Assembly (NCBI RefSeq): GCF_003730275.1
Contig: NZ_QTTA01000020.1
Span: 79,538-143,537 of the forward strand
Direction: 5' to 3'
Length of the DNA: 64,000 nt
Source: Brevundimonas halotolerans
GTDB lineage: Bacteria > Pseudomonadota > Alphaproteobacteria > Caulobacterales > Caulobacteraceae
In this document: piece after piece, positions 1-10,596 of the stretch
How positions within the stretch are numbered: position 1 is the first letter of the stretch
Layout: the number at the start of each line of letters is the position of its first letter
Translations under genes and position numbers: made by a program
Notes under the pieces: generated by a model
The model's database searches: none
Told to the model about the DNA's origin: nothing
Seen by the model: the letters and a program-made list of their open reading frames with translations, nothing else

Positions 1-2
1 CG

Positions 3-1115
3 ATCCTGACCCTGCGGATCCGCGTCGATGCCGGGGTCAGCGCGCTTCAGGATACGCTGAGCCGGATCCTGCCGGGCACCGATGTGCGGGCCGAGGCGGT
101 CAACGACCGGATCCTGCTGACCGGGACCGTCTCCAGCCCCGGCGAGGCCGACCGGGTCACCCAGATCGCCAGTGCCTTCGTCGACTCGCCGGAAAAGATC
201 ATCAACATGATGACCATCACCGGCTCGGATCAGGTGATGGTCCGCGCCCGGGTGATCGAGGTGCAGCGCTCGGCCGTGAAACAGCTGGGCTTCGACGTCA
301 CCACCATTCTGGATACGGTCGGTGACGGCCTGCAGCTGACCAGCTCGGCGACCTTTGCCGTGGCTGGCAGCCAGCTGGGCGGCGGAAACCTGACCTATAC
401 CGACGCCAACAATGACGGCGAGGGCCTGACCGGCACGCTTCGGGCGTTCGAGCGGGCGGGACTGGTGCGGGTTCTGGCCGAACCCAATGCCACCTCGGTG
501 TCGGGCGAGAATGCCGAATTCCTGGCGGGTGGCGAGTTTCCCGTGCCTGTCGGCCGCGACGACCGCGGCAATATCCTGATTGAATTCAAGCCCTACGGTG
601 TGCGTCTGGCCTTCCGGCCGATCGTGCTGTCGGGCGGGCGGATTTCGTTGCAGCTGTCGACCGAGGTGTCGGAGCTGAGCACCTCGGGTGCCTTTACCCT
701 GGGCGGCACCGCCGACAACGCCCTGGTCATCCCCGCCCTGAACGTGCGCCGTGCCTCCTCGACCGTGGAACTGCCGTCCGGCGGATCGCTCATGATCGCG
801 GGCCTGCTGCGCGAGGACACCCGCCAGAACATCGACCAGCTGCCGCTGCTGGGCGACATCCCGGTGGCCGGCGGCCTGTTCCGGTCGCGCGACTATCTGT
901 CGAACGAGACCGAGCTGGTGATCATCCTCGAGGCCTATATTGTCTCGCCGACCAGTCCGAACCAGTTGCAGACCCCGGCCGACGGCCTGACGGTCGCGGG
1001 CGATGCCTCGGCCCTGCTGTTCGGCCAGTTGACCCAGGCCTATGGACCGCCGCGCCAGACTGGCGGCGAGGCTCCGGCCCGCTGGGTCGGCCCGGTCGGC
1101 TATGTGATTGAATGA
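3..1115 (+). CDS. cpaC: Tad/Cpa pilus outer-membrane secretin CpaC (5' truncated)
   Basis: This is the C-terminal ~370 residues of the outer-membrane channel of the type IVb (Flp/tad) pilus. The reading frame is open from the window edge, so the true start lies upstream. A BON/N-domain-like segment (TDVRAEAVNDRILLTGTV) is followed by the secretin domain, with VMVRARVIEVQRSAVKQLGF near the start, a VLAEPNATSVSGENAEFLAGGEFP-type core (split here only by description), and the closing IPALNVRRASSTVELPSG and IDQLPLLGDIPVAGGLFRS segments. The cpaD lipoprotein gene follows at once, with overlapping translation signals, and cpaE-H come after it, so the operon context supports the call. Confidence 0.95.
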   Translation: MLTLRIRVDAGVSALQDTLSRILPGTDVRAEAVNDRILLTGTVSSPGEADRVTQIASAFVDSPEKIINMMTITGSDQVMVRARVIEVQRSAVKQLGFDVTTILDTVGDGLQLTSSATFAVAGSQLGGGNLTYTDANNDGEGLTGTLRAFERAGLVRVLAEPNATSVSGENAEFLAGGEFPVPVGRDDRGNILIEFKPYGVRLAFRPIVLSGGRISLQLSTEVSELSTSGAFTLGGTADNALVIPALNVRRASSTVELPSGGSLMIAGLLREDTRQNIDQLPLLGDIPVAGGLFRSRDYLSNETELVIILEAYIVSPTSPNQLQTPADGLTVAGDASALLFGQLTQAYGPPRQTGGEAPARWVGPVGYVIE

Positions 1116-1123
1116 GGCCGGAC

Positions 1124-1804
1124 ATGACCGTACGCACCCCTCGCACCCTGGCTGTCCTGACCGTTGCGGCGGCGGCGCTGGCCCTGTCGGCCTGTGGCGG
1201 CGGCGGCGCAGGCGGCGTCACGCCGCTGACGCCGATCTCGCAGTATTATATGCAGGTCGAGCCGGGTCTCGACCGGATCGCCCTCGCGGTCCACGACCGG
1301 GGCATGTCCGCCAACCAGAGCGCGGCTATCGATGCGCTGGTCCAGCGCTACTGGGCCTCCGGGACCGGGGGTGTGCTGATCCAGGCGCCGGGTGGCGGTG
1401 ATGCCGCAGCGGCCGACATGGCCTGGTCGGTCAAGGCGGCCCTGACCGCGCGCGGCGTGCCCGAAGAACGTATCCGCGTCGAAGGCTATGCCGCCCCCGA
1501 TCCGCGGGCGCCGGTGCTGGTCGGCTTCGATATCGTCCAGGCGGTGATCCCGAACTGCGCCGCGGTCAACGGGGCCGGACGTCCGCGCTATACCAATGCC
1601 CCGTCGCCGGGCCTCGGCTGTTCGGTGACGGCGAACATGGCCGCCCAGATCGACGATCCGCGCGACATCGTGCGCCCGCGCGCCATGACGCCGGCGGATT
1701 CCGGCCGCGCCGCCGTGGTCTTCCAGAACTACCGCGCCGGTCAGCCGACGTCGGCACCCCAGGACGAACTGGTCAGCGGCCGCATCGCGCGGGCGGTGGA
1801 ATAG
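1124..1804 (+). CDS. cpaD: Tad/Cpa pilus assembly lipoprotein CpaD
   Basis: This is a 226-residue exported lipoprotein. The first ~25 residues are a signal peptide ending in a lipobox (LSAC, followed by glycines). Family knowledge: CpaD supports secretin assembly or stability in the tad pilus machine at the outer membrane. The C-terminal part has NCAAVNG and an LGCSVTANMAAQIDDPRD segment typical of the family. I chose the ATG at 1124 because GAGG sits about six bases upstream and it gives a clean signal peptide. An in-frame ATG at 1112, overlapping the cpaC stop, would add four residues. Confidence 0.92.
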   Translation: MTVRTPRTLAVLTVAAAALALSACGGGGAGGVTPLTPISQYYMQVEPGLDRIALAVHDRGMSANQSAAIDALVQRYWASGTGGVLIQAPGGGDAAAADMAWSVKAALTARGVPEERIRVEGYAAPDPRAPVLVGFDIVQAVIPNCAAVNGAGRPRYTNAPSPGLGCSVTANMAAQIDDPRDIVRPRAMTPADSGRAAVVFQNYRAGQPTSAPQDELVSGRIARAVE

Positions 1805-1810
1805 GGCCCG

Positions 1811-3346
1811 ATGAACGCCTCAGCCTTCCCCAGACCTGAAGACGCCTATGACGCGGACGTGGACGAGTCCTTCGACCTGGACATGAGCTATGCCCGGCCG
1901 GAGGGACGTGCGTCTGCCCCTGCGCCGGCTCACGAGCCGCTGCAGTTCACCGCGCCCATCGGCAGCGAGCCGACGCCCTTTCCGGCGGCAACGGTCCCTG
2001 CCGCATCCTTTGATCAGGGCGAGCCGTTCAATCCCGTCGGCGAACTGGTGGCTGGGGCGTCGGCTGCGCTGGCGCCGATCGAGGCGGGCCTGCCCGAGGT
2101 CGCCTCCAGTCCCGGCTATGGCCAGCAGGACACCTCCGGAGTCTCTATCCCGCGCATCGCCATCCATGTCTTCGCCGAGCGTCAGGATACGCTGGCGGCG
2201 GCGGACCGGGCCGGCAAGGACCGGCGCATGGCGCGCGCCACCACCCACATCCGCGTGGGCGGCATTCCGGCGGCCATCGAGACCTATGCCCATGAGCCGA
2301 CGCCGCCGCTGATCATCGTCGAATGCCTCAAGGACCCCCACAGCCTGCTGGCCGAGATCGATGCCTTGGCCGAGGTCTGCGACGCGGGCACCAAGGTGGT
2401 CGTGATCGGGGCCACCAACGACATCCTGCTGTTCCGCGAGCTGATGCGGCGCGGCGTCAGCGAATATCTGGTCGCGCCGTTGCAGCCGCTGCAACTCATC
2501 GCGGCCATCGGCGGCCTGTTCTCCGATCCGGCCCAGCCGTTCGTCGGTCGCTCGATCGCCTTTGTCGGCGCGCGCGGCGGCACGGGCTCCAGCTCGGTGG
2601 CGCACAACACTGCCTATGCGATGAGCGAGCGGATCGGCGCCAATACGGTGATCGTCGACTATGACCTGCCGTTCGGCACGGCGGGTCTGGACTTCAATCA
2701 GGACCCCCTGAACGGGGTGGCCGATGCGCTGAGCCAGCCGGATCGTCTGGACGCCACCCTGCTGGACCGGATGATGGTCCGCTGTACCGACAAGCTGAGC
2801 CTGTTCGCCGCTCCGGCGACGCTGGAAGCCGACTGGGACATCTCGGTCGAGGCGTTCGAGGAGGTCACCAGCCGCATCCGGGCAACGGCGCCCTTTGTGG
2901 TGCTGGACCTGCCGCACATCTGGAGCGGCTGGATGCGCCGCAGCCTGATCTCGGCCGATGAGGTCGTGGTGGTGGCCACGCCGGATCTGGCGTCGCTGCG
3001 CAATGCCAAGAACATGATCGATCTGGTCCGTCAGGGCAGGCCCAATGATGCGCCGCCTCGGCTGGTGCTGAACCAGGTCGGCGTGCCGGGACGGCCCGAG
3101 ATCCCGGCCAAGGATTTCGGCGCGGCGCTGGGGGTTCATCCCAGCCTGATCATTCCGTTCGAGCCCAAGGTGTTCGGCACGGCCGCCAACAACGGCCAGA
3201 TGGTGCTGGACCTGAACGACAAGTCGAAGTCGGCGGCCGCCTTCCAGACCCTGGCCCAGATCGTCTCCTGCCGTGAGATGCCGGCTGTGGCCGGCCCCAA
3301 GGCCAAGGGCAAGTCGATGTTCGGCAACCTGTTCAGGAAGGGCTGA
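1811..3346 (+). CDS. cpaE: Tad/Cpa pilus assembly ATPase-like protein CpaE
   Basis: This is a 511-residue MinD/ParA-superfamily protein that helps position pilus assembly at the cell pole in Caulobacter. Residues 1-~115 are low-complexity and Pro/Ala rich. Residues ~140-240 form a degenerate receiver-like domain (LIIVECLKDPHSLL, VVVIGATND). The ATPase-like domain follows, and its P-loop reads GARGGTGSSS at about residue 253. That loop lacks the lysines of a canonical deviant Walker A motif, which is common in CpaE proteins, so its ATPase activity is uncertain. The gene is tightly packed between cpaD and cpaF and is co-transcribed with them by inference. Confidence 0.93.
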   Translation: MNASAFPRPEDAYDADVDESFDLDMSYARPEGRASAPAPAHEPLQFTAPIGSEPTPFPAATVPAASFDQGEPFNPVGELVAGASAALAPIEAGLPEVASSPGYGQQDTSGVSIPRIAIHVFAERQDTLAAADRAGKDRRMARATTHIRVGGIPAAIETYAHEPTPPLIIVECLKDPHSLLAEIDALAEVCDAGTKVVVIGATNDILLFRELMRRGVSEYLVAPLQPLQLIAAIGGLFSDPAQPFVGRSIAFVGARGGTGSSSVAHNTAYAMSERIGANTVIVDYDLPFGTAGLDFNQDPLNGVADALSQPDRLDATLLDRMMVRCTDKLSLFAAPATLEADWDISVEAFEEVTSRIRATAPFVVLDLPHIWSGWMRRSLISADEVVVVATPDLASLRNAKNMIDLVRQGRPNDAPPRLVLNQVGVPGRPEIPAKDFGAALGVHPSLIIPFEPKVFGTAANNGQMVLDLNDKSKSAAAFQTLAQIVSCREMPAVAGPKAKGKSMFGNLFRKG

Positions 3347-3354
3347 CGGGACCC

Positions 3355-4992
<1,638 letters not shown>

Positions 4993-4997
4993 CGCCG

Positions 4998-5975
4998 ATG
5001 CTGGCCCTCCTTGCTGCAGTCCTCGCCTTCATCACCATCGGCTCGGTCGGCTGGGTGCTGGTCGGCGGTGACGATTCCAGCGCCCAGGCCGTCAAGCGCG
5101 CCCAGACCTTCGGCGGCCCCAAGGTTGACAATGGCCGGCTGAAAAAGACCGCCGCCGCCAACACCCCCGAGGCGCGCCGCAAGCAGATCGTCGACCAGCT
5201 GCAGGAGGCCGATCGAGCCGACCGCAAGGCGCGCATGTCGCTGAAGGCGCGCATCCGCCATGCAGGGCTGAGCCTGAATGTCCGCACCTTCTGGATCATC
5301 AGCGGCGGGCTGGGCGTCACCGCCCTGCTGATGGCGCTGATGTTCGGGTTGAACATCCTGCTGGGTCTGGGTCTGGCGCTGGTGTTCGGCCTTGGTCTGC
5401 CGCGCTGGGTGCTGTCGTTCCTGGCCAAGGGGCGGATGAAGAAATTCTCCAGCCAGTTCGCGGATGCCGTCGACGTCATCGTGCGCGGCATCAAGTCGGG
5501 CCTGCCGGTGCACGACTGTTTCAAGATCATCGGCCGCGAAAGCCCGTCTCCGCTCGGACCCGAATTCCAGAAGCTGGTCGAGGGTCTGGGCGTCGGCCTG
5601 ACGCTGTCGGAGGCGCTGAACAAGATGTACGAGCGCATGCCGACGCCCGAGCTGAAATTCTTCTCGATCGTCATGGCCATCCAGCAGAAGACCGGCGGCA
5701 ATCTGGCCGAGGCCCTGACCAATCTGTCGACCGTGCTGCGCGCCCGGCGGATGATGGGCGAGAAGATCAAGGCCCTGTCGTCCGAGGCCACGGCCTCGGC
5801 CGGGATCATCGGCTCGCTGCCGCCGGCGGTGATGATCCTCGTGACGCTGACGACCCCGGCCTACATGATGATCCTGTTCACCGACCCGCGCGGCCAGTTC
5901 ATGCTTCTGGTCGCCGTGGCGATGATGTCCCTGGGCATCTTCGTCATGAAGAAGATGATTTCGTTCAAGTTCTGA
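4998..5975 (+). CDS. cpaG: Tad/Cpa pilus inner-membrane platform protein CpaG (TadB)
   Basis: This is a 325-residue T2SSF-family integral membrane protein. It has one N-terminal membrane segment, a cytoplasmic stretch, a pair of hydrophobic helices near residues 100-135 and two more at the C-terminus. The T2SSF cytoplasmic core (FADAVDVIVRGIKSGLPV, LAEALTNLSTVLRARRMM) is clear. With CpaH it forms the inner-membrane platform on which CpaF acts. It lies six bases after cpaF. The start at 4998 has a GGAG upstream inside the cpaF stop region. Confidence 0.94.
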   Translation: MLALLAAVLAFITIGSVGWVLVGGDDSSAQAVKRAQTFGGPKVDNGRLKKTAAANTPEARRKQIVDQLQEADRADRKARMSLKARIRHAGLSLNVRTFWIISGGLGVTALLMALMFGLNILLGLGLALVFGLGLPRWVLSFLAKGRMKKFSSQFADAVDVIVRGIKSGLPVHDCFKIIGRESPSPLGPEFQKLVEGLGVGLTLSEALNKMYERMPTPELKFFSIVMAIQQKTGGNLAEALTNLSTVLRARRMMGEKIKALSSEATASAGIIGSLPPAVMILVTLTTPAYMMILFTDPRGQFMLLVAVAMMSLGIFVMKKMISFKF

Positions 5976-6003
5976 TGGGCCCCGCTTCAATGGACATGCT
6001 GGC

Positions 6004-6975
6004 ATGATCCAGTTCCTGACCAATCCGCAGAACCTGCTCAGCCTGGGCGTGGCGGTGGCGGTGTTCGCCACGGTCTTCACCCTGCTGTCGTCGATGGGGG
6101 GCGGGGCCGGGCTGGACAAGCGGATGAAGGCCGTCGCCGCCCGGCGTGAGGAGCTGAAGCGCCGCTCGCGTCAGGCCATGGCGACCCAGGGCGGCACCCT
6201 TCGCCAGTCGGACGAAGGGTTCAAGAAACGGGTCGTCGACCGGCTGAACCTGACCAAGCTGCTGGAAGATCCCAAGGTCGCCGAAAAGATGACCCAGGCG
6301 GGCTATCGCGGGCCGCGACCGCTGACGACTTTCTACTTCTTCCGCTTCTCGATGCCGTTCATCTTCATGGCGGTGGTGACCTTTTATCTGTTCGTGTTCA
6401 ACGACTTTGGCCTGCCGGTCATGACCCGGGTGACGGCGGTGATGGCGGCGGCGGTGGTCGGCTTCTATGCGCCGAACCTCTATCTCTCGAACCGCATTTC
6501 CAAGCGCCGCACCTCGATCATGCAGGCCTTCCCCGATGCCCTGGACCTGCTGCTGATCTGCGTCGAGGCGGGCATGTCGATCGAGGCGGCAGTGCAAAAG
6601 GTCAGCCAGGAGATCGGTGCCTCCTCCATAGATCTGGCCGAGGAACTGACCCTGTTGTCGGCCGAGCTCAGCTATCTGCCCGACCGGCGTCTGGCCTATG
6701 AGGGTCTGGCCAAGCGCACCAACCATCCGGGTATCCGGTCGGTGGCCACGGCCATGACCCAGGCCGAGACCTATGGCACGCCGCTGGGCACCGCGCTCCG
6801 GACCATGGCCAAGGAGAATCGCGACCTGCGCCTGTCGGCCGCCGAAAAGAAGGCCGCGGCCCTGCCGGCCAAGCTGACGGTGCCGATGATCCTGTTCTTC
6901 CTGCCGGTGCTGTTCATCGTCATCCTGACCCCGGCGATCATCAACATCCAGGACACGATGGCCAAGGGCGGATAG
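6004..6975 (+). CDS. cpaH: Tad/Cpa pilus inner-membrane platform protein CpaH (TadC)
   Basis: This is the second T2SSF-family platform protein, 323 residues long and the last gene of the pilus operon. It has an N-terminal transmembrane helix, two central helices around residues 115-165, the T2SSF core (FPDALDLLLICVEAGMSIEA) and a C-terminal helix (LFFLPVLFIVILTPAII). Order and spacing match the Caulobacter cpa locus. The gene ends 16 bp before a convergent gene, and I see no strong U-tract terminator in that gap. Confidence 0.94.
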   Translation: MIQFLTNPQNLLSLGVAVAVFATVFTLLSSMGGGAGLDKRMKAVAARREELKRRSRQAMATQGGTLRQSDEGFKKRVVDRLNLTKLLEDPKVAEKMTQAGYRGPRPLTTFYFFRFSMPFIFMAVVTFYLFVFNDFGLPVMTRVTAVMAAAVVGFYAPNLYLSNRISKRRTSIMQAFPDALDLLLICVEAGMSIEAAVQKVSQEIGASSIDLAEELTLLSAELSYLPDRRLAYEGLAKRTNHPGIRSVATAMTQAETYGTPLGTALRTMAKENRDLRLSAAEKKAAALPAKLTVPMILFFLPVLFIVILTPAIINIQDTMAKGG

Positions 6976-6990
6976 AGCCCGGGCGAGGCC

Positions 6991-7422
6991 TCAGCCCTGT
7001 TCGGCGACGACCTTCAGCCGGTCGCAGATGTCGCCCAGCGCATCGCGGATCACCCGGCGGTGCTTGTCCATGAACAGCTCTGCGCGCAGGCCCTGAAACA
7101 TCATGCCCGTGGCCAGGATGCAGGACTCCTTGTCCAACTCCTCGATCTCGAAATAGCGCACGGTCGAGAACAGCCAGCCGCGCTTTTCCACCCAGACCAG
7201 CTGGGCCAGCGGCTGCCACTCATTGATGCGACCGTCGACCGGACGGCTGGCCATGCCCGGCCAGGTTTCGGTCATGCGGATCGGCGCGCCAAAGGCCAGC
7301 TGACCCTCGACCTCGGTCTCATACCGGTTCCAGCGGCTCCAGCCGGGAAAGTCGATCAGAACGTCCCACAGGCGGTCGGGGGTCGCCTGAATGCCCACTC
7401 GTTTTTCAATGCGTGTGTCCAT
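6991..7422 (-). CDS. SRPBCC (START-like) family protein
   Basis: This is a 143-residue single-domain protein with the helix-grip start of the polyketide cyclase/SRPBCC superfamily: charged strand, then IQATPDRLWDVLIDFPGWSRWN, then alternating strands (INEWQPLAQLVWVEKRGW). Family members bind hydrophobic ligands in a deep pocket; nothing here fixes the ligand. It has no signal peptide and is predicted cytoplasmic. It converges with cpaH and is unlikely to be related to the pilus. Confidence 0.8.
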   Translation of the reverse strand: MDTRIEKRVGIQATPDRLWDVLIDFPGWSRWNRYETEVEGQLAFGAPIRMTETWPGMASRPVDGRINEWQPLAQLVWVEKRGWLFSTVRYFEIEELDKESCILATGMMFQGLRAELFMDKHRRVIRDALGDICDRLKVVAEQG

Positions 7423-7476
7423 GGGCGGGGATGTGCCATGAGACGCCGCGTCTGACCATACTGTCTGGCAGGGGGA

Positions 7477-8772
7477 CTAGCGATTGCCTTCGGGGCCGGG
7501 CTGGGAGGCGGGGGCCGTATCGGGGCCCGGTGTCTCGTCGCGGTCGGGCAGGTCCTCCGGGCCGATGCGCAGCACAGGGCTGAGGAAACAGCCGATCAGG
7601 GCCAGAAGGCCGAGAATCACATTGAACACGAAGGGGGCGGGCTCCATCAGCTCATACAGGCCGACGCCGATGATGGGCGGTGCGAGGAAGCTGATCCCGG
7701 CCAGCGACATCATCAGGCCGGCGACCGCGCCCTGTTCATGCGGCCCGACCGACAGCGACGACCCGGCGGTAAAGCCCGGCCGGGCAAAGCCGACGCCCAT
7801 CGACACCACGGCATAGCCTACGACCACCCCGAAGAAGCCGGGTGAGGCGATGCTCATGGCATTGCCGACCAGCGCCAGTCCCGCGCCCCAGCGCATCAGG
7901 TCGCGCGGTTGCATCTTCAGCATGGGGATCAGCCCCCATTGCACCATCAGGGTGGCGGCGGCCCCGGCCAGCATGGCCACGCCGATGAAGGGCTGGGCCT
8001 GCGAGGGCGCCAGTCCCTCGACCGCCAGTTCGTCGATGACGTGAAAGCCGAGGACCGAGATGTTGATCGCCTGCACCGCCATCAGGGCGAGGCCGTACAT
8101 CAGATAGTCCTTGATGCGGGGGTCGCGCCACAGGCCGCGCCCGGGGTCGCGCAGGCGGTCGGTCGGCTGACGAACCACATCGCCGCTGGGCAGGTAGCGC
8201 CACACGGCCCACAGCACGATCGCGCCCATGGCGGCAAAGGCATACAGGGGCCCCGCCAGCCCCACGAGCGGCAGGACGAAGAAGGGCGCCAGCGCCGGGC
8301 CGACGACGGTCCCCAGCCCTTGGGCCGAGGCCAGCCAGCTCATCGCCTGGGTCCGTTCGGCCGGGCTGGTGCGGTCGGCGACATAGGCCTGCGACGCGAT
8401 GGGCGCGGCCGATCCGAACAGGCCATAGACGGTGCGCGCCACGACCATCAGGGAGAAGGCGACGACCGCCAGCAGCCAGCCCTCAAGCCCCGCCGTCGCG
8501 GCCAGACCAAAGCCGCTCATCGACAGGATGAAGCCGCCAAGCCCGATCAGGATGACACGCTTGCGCCCCAGCCGGTCCGACAGCCGCGCCCAGACCGGCG
8601 AGGTCAGGGTCCACATCAGGGCCGAGATGGCAAAGGCCCCGGCCACAAGCGTATCGGACAGCTCGAACGCCCGGCCCAGCGCCGGCAGCACCGACTGCAG
8701 CGCCATATTGCCCGCCGCCGCGATCAGGCTGACCGCGAACAACAGCATGAAGGTGGGGCTCTTGAGGTTCAC
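7477..8772 (-). CDS. MFS transporter, TetA-like drug exporter family
   Basis: This is a 431-residue major facilitator with about 12 hydrophobic segments. The inter-helix 2-3 loop signature WARLSDRLGRKRVILIG is typical of proton-coupled MFS exporters, and the layout resembles the TetA/Bcr multidrug group. The last ~30 residues are hydrophilic and Pro/Gly rich. The substrate cannot be read from sequence. The gene stands alone on the minus strand, with its start close to the end of a small ferredoxin-like gene on the same strand (39 bp apart), so the two may be co-transcribed. Confidence 0.85.
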   Translation of the reverse strand: MNLKSPTFMLLFAVSLIAAAGNMALQSVLPALGRAFELSDTLVAGAFAISALMWTLTSPVWARLSDRLGRKRVILIGLGGFILSMSGFGLAATAGLEGWLLAVVAFSLMVVARTVYGLFGSAAPIASQAYVADRTSPAERTQAMSWLASAQGLGTVVGPALAPFFVLPLVGLAGPLYAFAAMGAIVLWAVWRYLPSGDVVRQPTDRLRDPGRGLWRDPRIKDYLMYGLALMAVQAINISVLGFHVIDELAVEGLAPSQAQPFIGVAMLAGAAATLMVQWGLIPMLKMQPRDLMRWGAGLALVGNAMSIASPGFFGVVVGYAVVSMGVGFARPGFTAGSSLSVGPHEQGAVAGLMMSLAGISFLAPPIIGVGLYELMEPAPFVFNVILGLLALIGCFLSPVLRIGPEDLPDRDETPGPDTAPASQPGPEGNR

Positions 8773-8811
8773 ACCCCTTCGATAGGCCCGGGGGCGGCCC
8801 CGTGGCCAGTG

Positions 8812-9171
8812 TCAGGACGCGGTGGTCGGATCAATTCGTGTGGCGTCGGGTTTCCGGCGGCGCCCGTCGCGCAGGCCCAGACTGTCGCGGATCTCGGTCA
8901 GGTCGGTGCCCGGCTGGATAACCAGCAGCTTTTCCGGTGCGCGGGCATTGGCGGCCACCACCGCGCCCCTGGGACACAGATCGAAACAGCCGGTCTCGAC
9001 CACGGCGACGGTCGCCTTCAGTCCCTTGCCGGGTTTCATCCAGCGTTTCAGCGCCTTTCTGAGGCTGCGGTCCTGATCCGGGCCGAAGCCCTTGCGTTTC
9101 AGCTTCTTGGTGCATTTGCGGCACACCAGAACCACGTCCTGCCATTCGGTTTTCGCGGTCTTGATAGGCAT
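8812..9171 (-). CDS. Small (2Fe-2S) ferredoxin-like protein
   Basis: This is a 119-residue protein with the cysteine pattern of thioredoxin-fold 2Fe-2S proteins: VLVCRKCTKKLK near the N-terminus, then GCFDLCPRGAVV, then LLVIQPGTDL. The family is found as stand-alone shethna-type ferredoxins; partner and function are unknown. I chose the ATG at 9171 (MPIKTAKTEW) because longer versions would run into the divergent amidohydrolase gene. Lys/Arg are abundant in residues 20-45. Confidence 0.75.
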   Translation of the reverse strand: MPIKTAKTEWQDVVLVCRKCTKKLKRKGFGPDQDRSLRKALKRWMKPGKGLKATVAVVETGCFDLCPRGAVVAANARAPEKLLVIQPGTDLTEIRDSLGLRDGRRRKPDATRIDPTTAS

Positions 9172-9268
9172 GGGATTCCAGATTGGACGGGGCCCGCGCT
9201 TGTGCAAGGCGGCACAAGGGCACAGCATGAGGGGGACACAGCATGGCCAGCAGGCAGGGAGGCTTGTG

Positions 9269-10591
9269 ATGATCGAATACCTCAAACGCGTGACAGTCCT
9301 GATGGGGTTCACAGCATCGCTGGCGCTGGCCGGGACGGTCCCCGCGGGCGCGCAGTCCATCGAGTCCGCACAGGTCGAGGCAGCGGTCGAGGCCGTCATG
9401 CCGGATGTCATCCTGTGGCGACGGGACTTTCACCAGAACCCCGAGCTGGGCTTTGCGGAGCATCGCACGGCCGAAGTGATCGCCGAGCACCTGCGCGGAC
9501 TTGGGCTGGAGGTCCGGGTCGGGGTCGGCAAGACCGGGGTGGTCGCCATTCTGCGCGGGGGGCGCCCGGGCCGGACCGTGGCACTGCGGGCCGATATGGA
9601 TGCCCTGCCGGTCGAGGAGGCGACGGGCCTGCCGTTCGCCTCGACCGCGACCGGCACCTATCAGGGGCGCACCGTGCCGGTGGCCCATGCCTGTGGCCAC
9701 GATGCCCACATCGCCATGCTGATGGGTGCCGCCGAGGTGCTGGCCGGCATGCGCGACCAGATTTCCGGCACCATCGTCTTCATCTTCCAGCCCGCCGAGG
9801 AAGGGGCCCCTCCGGGCGAGCCCATGGGCGGGGCGGCATTGATGATCGCGGAAGGGGTGCTGGACGACCCCCGGCCCGAGGCGATCTTTGGCCTGCACGT
9901 CGTGCCGGGCCTGCCGGGTACCATCTTTTATCGGCCGGAGGGCTTCATGGCGGCCTCGGACCGGGTCGACATCGTCCTGACCGGGCGCCAGACGCACGGG
10001 GCCTGGCCGTGGAAGGGCATTGATGTGATCGCGGTCGCCGCCCAGGTGGTGCAGACGGTCAATACGCTGACGGCCCGCACGGTCGATCCGACGGCGACGC
10101 CGACGGTCTTCACCATCGCCACGATCGAGGCGGGGGTGCGCTACAACATCATTCCGGACGAGGCGCGGCTGAGCGGGACGCTGCGCACCTTCGACATCGC
10201 CCAGCGCGATGATGTGGTGGCGCGGGCCGAGGCGGCCATCGGCCATGTGGCCGAAGCCTATGGCGCGACGGCGGAATTCTCGATCAAGCAAAATGCGGCG
10301 CTGGTCTACAACGACCCGGCGCTGTCGGCCTGGCTGGCCCCCGTTCTGGAAGAGGCGGCGGGCGCGGGACAGGTCAATCCGGCCGTTCCGCCGACCACCG
10401 TGGCCGAGGATTTCAGCTATTATCAGGCGGAAATTCCGGGGGTTTTCTGGCATCTGGGCGCCAGCGCCGAGGGGGTCGATCCGGCCACGTCAGCGCCCAA
10501 CCATTCGCCCTTGTTCGACGTCAATGAGGATGTGCTGATCGTGGGGGTGAAGGCGCACGTCTATACCGCCCTGAGGTTCCTCGAACAGTAG
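9269..10591 (+). CDS. Exported M20-family amidohydrolase
   Basis: This is a 440-residue metal-dependent hydrolase of the M20D (AbgA/HipO/IAA-amino-acid hydrolase) group. A signal peptide covers residues ~1-28 (hydrophobic core, then PAGAQS). Metal-site motifs are RRDFHQNPELGF, ADMDALPVEE, HACGHDAHIAML (about residue 139) and QPAEEGAP, and dimer-domain and C-terminal ligand segments follow. Family members cleave N-acyl amino acids or peptides; the substrate here is unknown. I chose the ATG at 9269 because AGGGAGG lies just upstream and it yields the signal peptide. Confidence 0.88.
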   Translation: MIEYLKRVTVLMGFTASLALAGTVPAGAQSIESAQVEAAVEAVMPDVILWRRDFHQNPELGFAEHRTAEVIAEHLRGLGLEVRVGVGKTGVVAILRGGRPGRTVALRADMDALPVEEATGLPFASTATGTYQGRTVPVAHACGHDAHIAMLMGAAEVLAGMRDQISGTIVFIFQPAEEGAPPGEPMGGAALMIAEGVLDDPRPEAIFGLHVVPGLPGTIFYRPEGFMAASDRVDIVLTGRQTHGAWPWKGIDVIAVAAQVVQTVNTLTARTVDPTATPTVFTIATIEAGVRYNIIPDEARLSGTLRTFDIAQRDDVVARAEAAIGHVAEAYGATAEFSIKQNAALVYNDPALSAWLAPVLEEAAGAGQVNPAVPPTTVAEDFSYYQAEIPGVFWHLGASAEGVDPATSAPNHSPLFDVNEDVLIVGVKAHVYTALRFLEQ

Positions 10592-10596
10592 GGATT

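Noticed and set aside
6976..6990. Possible intrinsic terminator after cpaH (GAGGCCTC palindrome)
   Set aside because: The palindrome leaves no hairpin loop and has no U-tract, so I do not call it.
7909..10023. A 704-codon open frame on the + strand
   Set aside because: It is antisense to the MFS and ferredoxin-like genes and overlaps the amidohydrolase. Its product is His/Gln/Arg-rich with no domain, typical of a high-GC shadow frame.
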